A stretch of DNA of 64,000 nt from positions 1 through 64,000 of the forward strand of contig JADFZZ010000020.1 of assembly GCA_015232315.1 (NCBI GenBank). The letters are read 5' to 3'. Made by a program: the position numbers and the translations under genes. Below the pieces are notes generated by a model. It saw only the letters and a program-made list of their open reading frames with translations. It did not search any database and was not told where the DNA came from. This document shows positions 41,732-50,745 of this stretch, in pieces. Origin of the DNA: SAR324 cluster bacterium (GTDB lineage: Bacteria > SAR324 > NAC60-12). Numbering within the stretch: the stretch's first letter is position 1; each line of letters opens with the position of its first letter.

Positions 41732-42730
41732 TCAAAGATGATTCCTGAAGTTTCCACGGATTGCCTGCGGCATTTGAAATGTTGGTCCATGAATGATTCG
41801 ATTGAAATATGATTGATGACCGGGAGATCCTTCCGGCCAGTTTTGGAGAAAGGACGTCACCCATTGATTCCTGTTGAAATGGACTGGAACAGCATCACAA
41901 TACACACCATCCATTTTCAAGCCATACAAGGATGAATTGGAGACATGAATAGAAATACGTGTAATCACTCCGAAGGCTGTGTTCGCGAAATTTGGCATAC
42001 CGGCCGAGCCATTATTGATGATCACATGAGAACGACCATTGATCTGAAAATCTTGCGCGACAGGGAGACAGGTGTGCGTTGAAGCAAACACCCTGACTCC
42101 GGACTCAATAAAATATCGGGTGATCTGTTCATAAGAGGTGGGGACAGAAGGCGATGACGTTCCACAACCTGATGAAGTTTCACCGGGCAGACATTCTGCC
42201 GCAAAAGCCCATCCCGCAAGCGATTGCGCATCACCATGAACAATTCCGATGACGTGATCCCCAACTTTAACACGAAGATAACGAGGAAGATTACGCAACC
42301 CGATAGAAATTTCAGGATAATCTTCCGCTCTGCTCTGAAGTTGCTGTATGATCTGATTGGAGCGTTCCACGATGCCCTCAGCCACCCATTCCGGATAATT
42401 GCAACCACAACCCGTATCCTCTGAGGGATCTGCCATTTCCATTTCTACGTTACCCTGAATGGCTGAGTGCCGTAAAACCTCATAATTTATTTGTTCAAAG
42501 GTCTCGTGGTCTACATTGAACCAGTTGAAATCCCCATTGAAAACCAATAACACAGGCCTTCCCTGTTGCTCCTCATCGGCTTTCATTTTCAGAATGGATT
42601 TCAAGGCTTCATGGTTTCCATAAAGCCCACCAATGACATACAGCGTTTCTGCCTGATATTCAGGAATCTCACAAAAAACAGATGGTGAATAACGATAGCG
42701 CAGTGAGCAATTGCGTCCGGCAGGAGGCAT
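41732..42730 (-). CDS. calcineurin-like metallophosphoesterase
   Basis: A 332-residue phosphoesterase. Motifs: VIGGLYGNHEAL in place of the usual GD-x-HG, then FNGDFNWF, QGNVE, HGDAQSLAGW and STHTCLP, which together can build the di-metal centre; the first Asp of the canonical motif is replaced, so activity may differ. Cys-rich stretches (TGCGCNYPEW, SSGCGTSS) lie between. It is the last gene of a four-gene operon (oxidoreductase, radical SAM, symporter) and starts 15 bases after the symporter gene, with AGGAGA before the ATG. The substrate may be the compound handled by that operon. Confidence 0.72.
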   Translation of the reverse strand: MPPAGRNCSLRYRYSPSVFCEIPEYQAETLYVIGGLYGNHEALKSILKMKADEEQQGRPVLLVFNGDFNWFNVDHETFEQINYEVLRHSAIQGNVEMEMADPSEDTGCGCNYPEWVAEGIVERSNQIIQQLQSRAEDYPEISIGLRNLPRYLRVKVGDHVIGIVHGDAQSLAGWAFAAECLPGETSSGCGTSSPSVPTSYEQITRYFIESGVRVFASTHTCLPVAQDFQINGRSHVIINNGSAGMPNFANTAFGVITRISIHVSNSSLYGLKMDGVYCDAVPVHFNRNQWVTSFLQNWPEGSPGHQSYFNRIIHGPTFQMPQAIRGNFRNHL

Positions 42731-42745
42731 TTGATTCTCCTATGG

Positions 42746-44146
42746 TCAGGATGGTCGTTTTTCAGAGGCTAACGCATTCATCGGGAAGGCTAACGGAATG
42801 ACATACCCCATGGTGCATAGCAACAGTCCATAAACATTGGTTCCCAGCAACAGGGCATATTTTCCTGTACCAATGGCCAGGGCTTCAGGAATATTCCCGG
42901 AGGCCAGCAGAATTCCCAAAATCACGCCAGGCCAGAAACTGAAATGAAAACTCATGGGTGAATAACGAACCAGTCCCTGCATTAAAAACACGGGTGCCAA
43001 ACCGATCACCATGGTTCCACTGATAGTGGTCGCCTGCAAAATTTCTGTACCGGCAAACAGCGGCAGATTTCCCAATACCGCAAAGGCAATCATGACCCAA
43101 ACGCCTGTTTTGATGGAAGGTACATAATCCTTCTTTCCTCGTAGCATGGGGAATTCCAGGGCAATTGTTTTTGAAATGGAACTGAAGGTGGAATCAAGGG
43201 TGGACCCGGCAGAAGTCATCATGATCACATTCATCACAAAAAAAGTGACCATTCCCAACGATTGTCCAACGGCGACAGGAGCGTTCCCACTCACCGCAAG
43301 GTCACTCAATTTGGCGTGAATTCCAACCAGGCTGAACAACAGAATGCAGACGAACCCCAAGGCTCCCGCAATCAAAAATGAACGAAGCATGATTTTTTCA
43401 TCATTCAAAAAGCCACGGTCTGTCAATACCGGATCATGGAAGGGATAACTCAACACCTGTAACAGGGCAACCAGCAACAAATCCACGCCGCCACTCATTT
43501 CAAAGGTTCCAGATTGCAACAAGGCAACCGGACCATGAATCGGCACAATAGTGAACAGGACGATCCCCAGAAAAAACACAAAAATGACGGTTTGAATGGC
43601 ATCGGTCACAATGGAACTGCGTAGTCCGCCCTTGATACTGTAAACCAACGTAAAAAAAGTGAAGATGACTGCGCCAAGATAATAGGGTTGACTGCCCGTT
43701 GGTCCAAAATATCCGCCGACCACCGCGGTATTGCTCCAGACTTCATTATAAAGCCGGATCAGAATCGCCAGAGAAAACGCTACCGCGGCTCCTCGTCCAT
43801 ATTTTTGAATCAGGAACGGAACCAGTCCTGTCGCGCTTTCACGGGTTCTCAGCCAGTAAATGACCAGTCCGGCAACAGGAATTGACAACCAGTATGCCGC
43901 ATAGGCCACGCCGCCGACAATGCCGAAGGAACTTCCAAGATTAGCGGCATTGGTGACTGATTTGGCGAAAATCCAACTGATAAAAATACTGCTCGTCAGC
44001 CACCATTGCGACACTGGTTTACCGGCTCCATCAGAACCGCTGAAAAATGCCTGAAGCGATACGGATCTGGGAGAAACCAGATACATGACAACCCCATAAA
44101 CCAATAAAAAAAACCAAAAATATAAACTTCCGCCTGTTTCCAACAT
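42746..44146 (-). CDS. sodium:solute symporter family transporter
   Basis: A 466-residue inner-membrane protein with about 12-13 hydrophobic helices and the SSS fold. The loop SIKGGLRSSIVTDAIQTVIFV is the most characteristic segment, and MMTSAGSTLDSTFSSISKTIA matches the TM8 sodium-site region. It lacks clear ties to known substrate subgroups (proline, glucose, pantothenate). AGGAGA lies before the start. It sits between the radical SAM gene (87 bases) and the phosphoesterase gene (15 bases), so it probably carries a substrate or product of that operon across the inner membrane. Confidence 0.87.
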   Translation of the reverse strand: MLETGGSLYFWFFLLVYGVVMYLVSPRSVSLQAFFSGSDGAGKPVSQWWLTSSIFISWIFAKSVTNAANLGSSFGIVGGVAYAAYWLSIPVAGLVIYWLRTRESATGLVPFLIQKYGRGAAVAFSLAILIRLYNEVWSNTAVVGGYFGPTGSQPYYLGAVIFTFFTLVYSIKGGLRSSIVTDAIQTVIFVFFLGIVLFTIVPIHGPVALLQSGTFEMSGGVDLLLVALLQVLSYPFHDPVLTDRGFLNDEKIMLRSFLIAGALGFVCILLFSLVGIHAKLSDLAVSGNAPVAVGQSLGMVTFFVMNVIMMTSAGSTLDSTFSSISKTIALEFPMLRGKKDYVPSIKTGVWVMIAFAVLGNLPLFAGTEILQATTISGTMVIGLAPVFLMQGLVRYSPMSFHFSFWPGVILGILLASGNIPEALAIGTGKYALLLGTNVYGLLLCTMGYVIPLAFPMNALASEKRPS

Positions 44147-44233
44147 ATTCTCCTTTCTTCATGAATCAATGGTTCAAAATCGTTTTAACAATGGCTCAGT
44201 TGCGCCAATCTTCAAAAACCCGCACTCTGTTTC

Positions 44234-45235
44234 TCAATCAAGCTGGCTACAGGATGCGCCATAGGCAAAACAGGAATAGCAACGATGATGTTTCAGCATG
44301 ACCCGGATTTTCATGGCCTCTGTCAATGTTTCTCCAAGATCATAATCCGGGTCATCATCCACCAGGGTGCAGGCGTAAACTTTCATTTTTTCCTGTTTTT
44401 TCAATACCATTTTACTGGAATAGCACATAAACCGGGCACGACTGCTTTCTTCTTTTTTGTAGGTTCGGATACAATTTTCGCTGATCGGGGGAACTTCCGC
44501 GAAGGAACTGGGCGTGAGAAAATCAGGAAAAGCGACTATTGGAACGTCGGTTGGTAATCCCGCTTCAATGAATAAATGTTGATAAGCAGCATGGATTTCC
44601 CGGGGATTCTCCCCGCGTGAGGATTGTCGTGCCACGGAAACATGAAAGCCACTTTGAAACAGGTTCGTCAGCGTCTTCAATGATTTATGAAAATTCCCTT
44701 TCCCCCGTCCCGCGTCATGTCGCTCCTGATCAGGAAAATCGAGGCTGATTCTGAATGATAACTCATGAGGTTTATCGCGGAGAGGAAGAATTTGTTTGAA
44801 GCGTCTCAGTAACGGATCTGTGCCATTGGTCAGAACCAGACAAGGACGGTGATCCAGCGCATAATTGAGAATTTCAACAATATCCTTGATGACAAAAGGT
44901 TCTCCTCCTGTGAACGAAAATTGTTCGACGCCCATGGTCAACGCTTCATCCATAAATGGCACGGCGTCTTCTAATCTCAGACTTGCCAGTCGGGTATCCC
45001 CCGGCTTGGAGCCTTCCAGACAGAAGGGACACTGTAAATTACAGATCGTGCCCGTATGAAACCACAATTCTTTCAGGAGTCGCGGTTGAATATATCCGCG
45101 AGGTTCTCCCGTCGGGGTGTAGAACCAATCCTGTTTATGCGCTGATGGAACTTCTGCATCGGCGACGATCCGCACGGTTGTTTTTAAACGGGATGAATCT
45201 GATTGAATTCCTGTCTGTTCAGAAAGTGTTTGCAT
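44234..45235 (-). CDS. radical SAM enzyme of unassigned subfamily
   Basis: A 333-residue radical SAM protein. The [4Fe-4S] motif is CNLQCPFC in TGTICNLQCPFCLEGSKPG, with FTGGEPF as the SAM-binding GGE motif and VLTNGT next. The C-terminal third has extra cysteines (CIRTYK, FMCYSS, YACTLVDDD, HHRCYSCFAYGASC) that could hold auxiliary clusters, as in SPASM-like enzymes. The reaction is unknown. The start ATG lies 9 bases after the end of the VTT-oxidoreductase gene, and AAGGAAAA overlaps that stop, so the two are coupled. I do not recognise a named family. Confidence 0.85.
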   Translation of the reverse strand: MQTLSEQTGIQSDSSRLKTTVRIVADAEVPSAHKQDWFYTPTGEPRGYIQPRLLKELWFHTGTICNLQCPFCLEGSKPGDTRLASLRLEDAVPFMDEALTMGVEQFSFTGGEPFVIKDIVEILNYALDHRPCLVLTNGTDPLLRRFKQILPLRDKPHELSFRISLDFPDQERHDAGRGKGNFHKSLKTLTNLFQSGFHVSVARQSSRGENPREIHAAYQHLFIEAGLPTDVPIVAFPDFLTPSSFAEVPPISENCIRTYKKEESSRARFMCYSSKMVLKKQEKMKVYACTLVDDDPDYDLGETLTEAMKIRVMLKHHRCYSCFAYGASCSQLD

Positions 45236-45244
45236 AAATTTTCC

Positions 45245-47395
45245 TTAGCGTAATTGCCATTGATGAAATTTTTCGACCCAACGCAAAAGCTTTTCGGGAG
45301 CATGAGCGCGTTTCCATTGTCCGGCCGCGTATTTATTCGCTTCCGCAAGCGTCGGATAAATGTGAATCGTTCCCAGAATTTTGTTCAATCCCAGTCCGTG
45401 TTTCATCGCTAGAATGTATTCAGCGATCAAGTCACCGGCATGTTCTCCCACAATGGTCACACCCAGAATTCTGTCTTTCCCGGGCACCGTCAAGACTTTG
45501 ACCAGGCCATGCGCCTCCCCATCGGCAATGGCACGGTCCAGATCATCCAGCCCGTAAACGGTCACTTCATAGGGAATATTTTTTTGTTTTGCGTCCTGTT
45601 CATTGAGTCCGACACGGGCCACCTCAGGATCCGTGAATGTGGACCACGGAATGACGGAATAATCCGTTCTGAATTTTTTCAAGGATCCAAACAGGGCATT
45701 GACTGCGGCATACCAGGCCTGATGAGCGGCGGTATGGGTGAACTGGAACGGCCCGGCGACATCTCCGCAGGCGTAAATATTGGGATACAGGGTTTGCAGA
45801 TATTCATTGGTTTCGATGGTTTTCGCAGGGGTCAGCGGAATCCCGAGTTCTTCCAGACCATAACCTTTGGTGTTGGCGACACGCCCCAACGCGCACAGAA
45901 TTTCATCACACTCAATCCGTACCTCACGTCCTTCATGCTGGCAATAGATTATTTTAACATCACCGTTCCGTTCAAAACGGCTGGCTTTATGGTTTACCAG
46001 AACATGAACGCCTTCCTTCCTGAAACGGTTCATGACCATCTCAGAAATTTCAGGATCTTCACGAATCATCAGGCGCGGAGCCATTTCAAGCTGAAACACT
46101 TCACTTCCCAGTCGTCTGAAACTTTGCGCCAGTTCACAGCCAATCGGCCCACCTCCCAGCACCACGAGGCGTTGCGGCAGTTTGCGCAGGTTCCACACAT
46201 TGTCGGAGGTCAGCACGTCCATTTGATCAAGGCCGGGAATGGGGGGAACAAGAGGTCTGGCACCGGCGGCAATAATGATGTTGCGGGTGGTCAATGTTTG
46301 TGTCGCTCCCGTGTGGGTCCGTATTTCCACATGATACGGCGATTTGAGGGTGGCCGTGCCCTGAACGCATTCCACGCCCAGTTGTGTGTATCGTTCAATG
46401 GAATCATGCGGCGCCACCTGCCCGATCACATTCCGGACACGTTCCATCACATCCGCGAAATCAAACCGGGCATCAGCGGACTTGATGCCGAACTCAGAGG
46501 CACGTTGAATGTGAGACAGAAATTTGGCTGAACGAATCAAAGCCTTGGAGGGAACACATCCGGTATTCAGACAATCCCCACCCATCAGATGTTTTTCTAC
46601 CAGCGTGACTCTGGCTTTGCTCACCGCGGCAATATAAGCAGAGACCAGCCCCCCGGAGCCTGCGCCGATAACGATTAGATTCCTGTCAAATTTTGCAGGT
46701 TTGGGCCAGTCCGCCAGAATTTTCCGGGACTTGATGAATCTCAAAACCTTGCGCGCAATCCATGGAAAAAGGCCCAGCAAGGTGAAGGAAAAGATCAGCC
46801 CCGGAGAGAGAATATCACGGATATTTTCCAGTTTTGCCAATTCGGTTCCCGCATTGACAAAAACCAGGGTTCCCGCCAGCATTCCGACCTGACTCACCCA
46901 GAAAAAAGTCTGTGTTTTTATGGGTGTCAGTCCCATCACCAGATTAATCACAAAAAATGGAACGGCTGGAACCAGTCTTAATGTAAAGAGGTAAAACGCG
47001 CCTTCCCTGGTGATAGCGTCATTGATAGCTCGTGCTTGCGACACGAATCGTTGCTGAACAAAATCTCTCAACAGAAAGCGCGAGATCAGAAACGCCAGGG
47101 TCGCTCCCAGCGTGGAGGCGAAGGATACAATGATGGTCCCTTTGATCAATCCGAAAACAGCTCCTGAGGCCAAAGTCAGTACCGTGGCTCCTGGAACAGA
47201 TAAGGCTGTGATTATGGTGTAGATCAAAAAGAAAGTGGCGATGGTTTGAAGGGTGTGAGCTTCATAATACAGTAAAATTTGCTGATACTGGCTTTTGAAA
47301 TAACTCAACCGGAGATACTGATCGAGATCGAAAATAAAAAATAATCCGACCAGCATTACAATAACAAGGGCAATGACAGTTTTTTGCTTGTTCAT
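45245..47395 (-). CDS. VTT-domain membrane protein fused to a flavin disulfide oxidoreductase
   Basis: A 716-residue fusion. The N-terminal about 230 residues form a TVP38/TMEM64 (VTT, SNARE-associated) membrane domain (SVPGATVLTLASGAVFGLIKG, LRLVPAVPFFVINLVMGL). The rest is a pyridine-nucleotide:disulfide oxidoreductase like mercuric or dihydrolipoamide reductase: FAD site GAGSGGLVSAYIAA, redox pair in GGDCLNTGCVPSKAL, NAD site VLGGGPIGCELAQ, FAD-binding YACGDV, and the C-terminal dimer domain with HIYPTLAE. Such fusions are known in bacteria, but their electron acceptors are unclear. It heads a four-gene operon. The start at 47395 follows AGGAATTTT; a longer open frame upstream has no ribosome site and would bury the first membrane helix. 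Confidence 0.88.
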   Translation of the reverse strand: MNKQKTVIALVIVMLVGLFFIFDLDQYLRLSYFKSQYQQILLYYEAHTLQTIATFFLIYTIITALSVPGATVLTLASGAVFGLIKGTIIVSFASTLGATLAFLISRFLLRDFVQQRFVSQARAINDAITREGAFYLFTLRLVPAVPFFVINLVMGLTPIKTQTFFWVSQVGMLAGTLVFVNAGTELAKLENIRDILSPGLIFSFTLLGLFPWIARKVLRFIKSRKILADWPKPAKFDRNLIVIGAGSGGLVSAYIAAVSKARVTLVEKHLMGGDCLNTGCVPSKALIRSAKFLSHIQRASEFGIKSADARFDFADVMERVRNVIGQVAPHDSIERYTQLGVECVQGTATLKSPYHVEIRTHTGATQTLTTRNIIIAAGARPLVPPIPGLDQMDVLTSDNVWNLRKLPQRLVVLGGGPIGCELAQSFRRLGSEVFQLEMAPRLMIREDPEISEMVMNRFRKEGVHVLVNHKASRFERNGDVKIIYCQHEGREVRIECDEILCALGRVANTKGYGLEELGIPLTPAKTIETNEYLQTLYPNIYACGDVAGPFQFTHTAAHQAWYAAVNALFGSLKKFRTDYSVIPWSTFTDPEVARVGLNEQDAKQKNIPYEVTVYGLDDLDRAIADGEAHGLVKVLTVPGKDRILGVTIVGEHAGDLIAEYILAMKHGLGLNKILGTIHIYPTLAEANKYAAGQWKRAHAPEKLLRWVEKFHQWQLR

Positions 47396-47590
47396 AAAAT
47401 TCCTGTTAATAGTTTGAAATTGCGACGATCCGCCTAAAGCGGGACAACGAAAGGTTGGGAAGAGCCTCAACGAAACACTAAAACCCCGATTTTTTACTCT
47501 GGAATCAAGAATAAGTCGTCCCTGAACAAAAATTCTTACAGAGAACATGAAGATTGATAAAGATTTACGCAAGTTGGAATGAAATCCGAT

Positions 47591-47604
47591 ATTCACATGT
47601 GAAT
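47591..47604. promoter_or_regulatory. 14-bp palindromic operator candidate
   Basis: ATTCACATGTGAAT is a perfect palindrome in the 363-base gap between the divergent oxidoreductase operon and the dioxygenase gene. CCG/CGG triplets flank it. It could bind a dimeric regulator controlling both directions. The rest of the gap shows no gene. Confidence 0.4.
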
Positions 47605-47758
47605 CCGGAGTTGAGTTTGTGTCATTTCAACGATAGAAGAACTTCAGGATTTGAACGTTGGCCAAACGATGACTATAGCTGGAAAACACATATTCTTGTC
47701 CTTTAACCTGACAGATCCTGAACCAGTCAGATGAAAAAAACCTGAATGAGGCGCATCA

Positions 47759-48547
47759 ATGCACAACACACATAAAATGCCGGTAATTTTTGTTTCTCAT
47801 GGCGCTCCGGATTTGCCCTTAACACGGATCCCCGCCTATCATTTTTTTTGTACATTGAGTCAGAAAATTCCTGAACCAAAGGGCATTGTGGCCATATCCG
47901 CACACTGGCTTGAAAAAAGACCGACCGTTGGTACCAGTTCCAGACTGGAAACAATTCATGATTTTTACGGATTTCCTCCGGCACTGTATGAAATGGAATA
48001 TCCTGCAAAAAATAACGATTCACTGGTTGAAACGGTGTGTGATTCCTTAACACAGGGAGGTATCGCTTATGAGTTGAATTCAATCCGTGGACTGGATCAT
48101 GGTGCCTGGTGCCCGTTGCGTCTGATGTATCCTGAAGCGGATATTCCTGTCATTCCCGTCAGTCTGATTGGCAGAGGAACCCCTGAACAACATCTGAAAA
48201 CCGGACAGGCTCTGGCAACTTTGAGAGAACAGGGAATTCTGATTCTGGCCTCAGGAGCCATGACCCATAATCTGGCTGGCATGAAACCAGAGGGGAGTTT
48301 ACCGGATCCATGGGCGATTAATTTTGTAGCCTGGATTGAGGATAAATTAATGACACAAAATCAGGAATCGTTGCTTCGTTATCGGGAAAGGGCGCCTCAA
48401 GCAGGTTATGTCCATCCTTCCACAGAACATTTTGATCCGTTGCTGGTCGCCGTTGGTGCTGCGGGGGACGATACCTGCTCAAAACTCCATGCCAGTTTCA
48501 GTTATGGCAATCTTTCCATGGCGTCCTATGGCTTTGGTATGGTCTAA
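47759..48547 (+). CDS. DODA-type (LigB-fold) extradiol ring-cleavage dioxygenase family protein
   Basis: A 262-residue protein of the class III extradiol/DODA family, which is related to Memo. Likely metal ligands are His14 in VSHGAPDLP, His in AISAHWLE, and His in MTHNL; RGLDHGAWCPLRLMYP and STEHFDPLLVAVGAA are strongly conserved. Related enzymes include E. coli YgiD and plant DOPA dioxygenase. Members use non-heme iron or zinc to open catechol-type rings, but the substrate here is not known. It is transcribed away from the VTT-oxidoreductase operon. Confidence 0.9.
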   Translation: MHNTHKMPVIFVSHGAPDLPLTRIPAYHFFCTLSQKIPEPKGIVAISAHWLEKRPTVGTSSRLETIHDFYGFPPALYEMEYPAKNNDSLVETVCDSLTQGGIAYELNSIRGLDHGAWCPLRLMYPEADIPVIPVSLIGRGTPEQHLKTGQALATLREQGILILASGAMTHNLAGMKPEGSLPDPWAINFVAWIEDKLMTQNQESLLRYRERAPQAGYVHPSTEHFDPLLVAVGAAGDDTCSKLHASFSYGNLSMASYGFGMV

Positions 48548-48576
48548 GGAACGGCAAAAGAATATGTTGTAAAGTT

Positions 48577-48610
48577 TGCTCGTGCTCTACGTCCCGTGGG
48601 GCACGCTATG
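48577..48610. repeat. partial copy of dispersed palindromic repeat
   Basis: TTGCTCGTGCTCTACGTCCC..GGGGCACGCTATG matches one end of the repeats at 1905-1982 and 53467-53545. The 10-15 bases upstream (TTGTAAAGT) are also shared with 53456-53467. It sits in the 149-base gap before the aminopeptidase gene. Confidence 0.7.
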
Positions 48611-48696
48611 AGTTAAATGTGTCTTGAGAAACATGAATTTCCTCTTTATGTTCAAAAAACATGATTCTGCACTTTCTTTCATTCTGATTTAAAAAT

Positions 48697-50523
48697 ATGG
48701 CATCCGCAAAGATCACTCAAACCCTTCAGAATTTACGCAAACAATTAAGGAAGCAACAGTTACAGATGTATTGGGTGCCTGCATCCGATGAACATCTCAA
48801 TGAATATGTTCCGCCCAACAAGCGTCGCCTTGAGGCACTCACCGGATTTACCGGGTCTGCCGGCACCGGTATTTTTTGTCTGGACGGCAAGCATCATTTA
48901 TTTGTGGATTCCCGCTATCATTTGCAGGCGGAACAGGAAGTGGATGAAAATCTGTTTGAAATTCATAAATTGGGAAAACAAGGGGTGCTTGAACCTGAAA
49001 ACTGGATGGCAAATCTTCAGCAAAACAAACAGGGACAGACACTGCGAGTCGGGATTGATCCATTCATCATCAGTGTGTTCCAATTCAATCGGACCCTGAA
49101 AAAAATTGCGGAGGGGGGCGTGATTTTGATGGCGGTGTCTCCCAATCTGGTTGATTTGTCTCTTGAGGGCAAACGCCCCCTCGCACCGGCACAGGTCATT
49201 TTCCCCCTGGATCTGAACAAGGCTGGAGTACGCTCGGATGAAAAACTCCGAAAAGTCAGGGAAAGCATGAAAAAACAGAACGTTGATGTTTTATGCCTGA
49301 CAGAACTGGATGAGATTGCCTGGATCACCAATCTGAGGGGAAGTGATATTCCGCATAATCCTGTGTTTGAAAGCTTTGCGCTGGTGACAAAAAATAAGGC
49401 TTATTGTTTCTGCCATGCGGAATCCAATGGCGTAGAATTGAAAACACGGCGAACCTGCTGGGAATTTTATCCCTATGACGCCTTTCTTCCCTTTCTCAAA
49501 AAAATTGTTGAACAGGAATCCGGGCAAATATGGATGGATGCCAAACACACCACCATGGGGATCTACACCACCATCCCTGATAGTTCACGCATCTACAACC
49601 GAACCAATCCGGTAGCGGAACTCAAAGCCTTAAAAAATCCTGTGGAAATCGCCTGTAGTGAACAAGCTCATCGTCATTCAGGAAAAGCAAAAATTCGCAG
49701 TTTTGTTCATCTGGAACAGCAAATCGCACAGGCTCAGCATATTTCGGAAGCGTCTTATGCCCTGGATTTGTATGAATTTTACGCGTCAGAACCCGGATTT
49801 ACAGATCTGAGTTTTCCAACCATTGCGGCCTATGGTCCCAATTCCGCGATGGTACATTATTCCACACCGGATCCCCGACAATTTTTGAAAGCGGGTGGTT
49901 TGTTGCTGGTGGATTCAGGGATTCAGGGAAATGGTGGTACGACTGATGACACCAGAACCATTGTCATCGGGACACCTGATGACAGGCAACGTGAAATTTA
50001 TACCCATGTGCTGAAAGCGCATATCCGGCTTGCCAGCCAGATTTTTCCGGAAGGCACCACAGGCTCAGGACTGGATGCGATCACACGTGCCGATTTATGG
50101 AATTCAGGCATGGATTTCGGGCATGGCACCGGTCATGGTGTGGGGGCCTTCCTGAATGTTCATGAAGGCCCGTTCAGAATTTCACCAATGGCACATGACA
50201 GTGGAATTCCCGCAGGTGTTATTTTGTCCAATGAGCCTGGCTATTATGAAACAGGCTGGAGCGGCATCCGACTGGAAAATTTGTATGTGGTGGTGGTTCT
50301 GGACCATCTTGAACCTCATCCCTCCGGTAAAAAATGGCTGGGATTCAGACCCTTGACCATGATTCCCTTTGAGCGGAAACTCATTTGTCCTGAAATGCTG
50401 GGAAGTCATGAAAAAAAATGGCTGAATCAATACCATGAAGAGGTTCTCAGGCAGATCGGCCCCATGCTGGAAAATCCTGTCGAACAGGCATGGTTGGAAC
50501 ACGCCTGTAAAATTTTTGCATAA
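48697..50523 (+). CDS. Xaa-Pro aminopeptidase (M24B)
   Basis: A 608-residue three-domain aminopeptidase P of the long, eukaryote-like type: two creatinase N-terminal-like domains (about 1-310), then the pita-bread catalytic domain. Metal ligands are visible: LLVDSGIQGNGGTTDDTRT (two Asp), GHGTGHGVG (His), NEPGYYE (Glu) and RLENL (Glu). It removes N-terminal residues before proline. The C-terminal segment has the extension of this subfamily (WLGFRPLTMIPFERKL). No signal peptide, so cytoplasmic. Single gene by spacing. Confidence 0.92.
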   Translation: MASAKITQTLQNLRKQLRKQQLQMYWVPASDEHLNEYVPPNKRRLEALTGFTGSAGTGIFCLDGKHHLFVDSRYHLQAEQEVDENLFEIHKLGKQGVLEPENWMANLQQNKQGQTLRVGIDPFIISVFQFNRTLKKIAEGGVILMAVSPNLVDLSLEGKRPLAPAQVIFPLDLNKAGVRSDEKLRKVRESMKKQNVDVLCLTELDEIAWITNLRGSDIPHNPVFESFALVTKNKAYCFCHAESNGVELKTRRTCWEFYPYDAFLPFLKKIVEQESGQIWMDAKHTTMGIYTTIPDSSRIYNRTNPVAELKALKNPVEIACSEQAHRHSGKAKIRSFVHLEQQIAQAQHISEASYALDLYEFYASEPGFTDLSFPTIAAYGPNSAMVHYSTPDPRQFLKAGGLLLVDSGIQGNGGTTDDTRTIVIGTPDDRQREIYTHVLKAHIRLASQIFPEGTTGSGLDAITRADLWNSGMDFGHGTGHGVGAFLNVHEGPFRISPMAHDSGIPAGVILSNEPGYYETGWSGIRLENLYVVVVLDHLEPHPSGKKWLGFRPLTMIPFERKLICPEMLGSHEKKWLNQYHEEVLRQIGPMLENPVEQAWLEHACKIFA

Positions 50524-50745
50524 ATTCTTTGTGTTCAATCTTCTGATGCGTTAATAAGTATCAGAATGATGCATAAACTAGTCGTTGTTGCGAAATTCCA
50601 AACTCGTGTCATCTCGACCCAAGGGAGAGCTCTTGAATATTTTGAAATCAGTAGCCTGAAAGGTTCAAGACCCCTCACATACATTCCGGATGACACACAA
50701 AAACACAATTTCGTGCCAGCGACAGACTAACCGGGGAGTTGTCTG

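Noticed and set aside
41550-41741. A 63-codon plus-strand frame
   Set aside because: It overlaps the 50-bp dispersed repeat and the end of the phosphoesterase gene; no support as a gene.
45440-46531. A 363-codon plus-strand frame
   Set aside because: It lies wholly antisense to the flavin oxidoreductase domain, has no ribosome site or known domain, and reflects the codon bias of the true gene.
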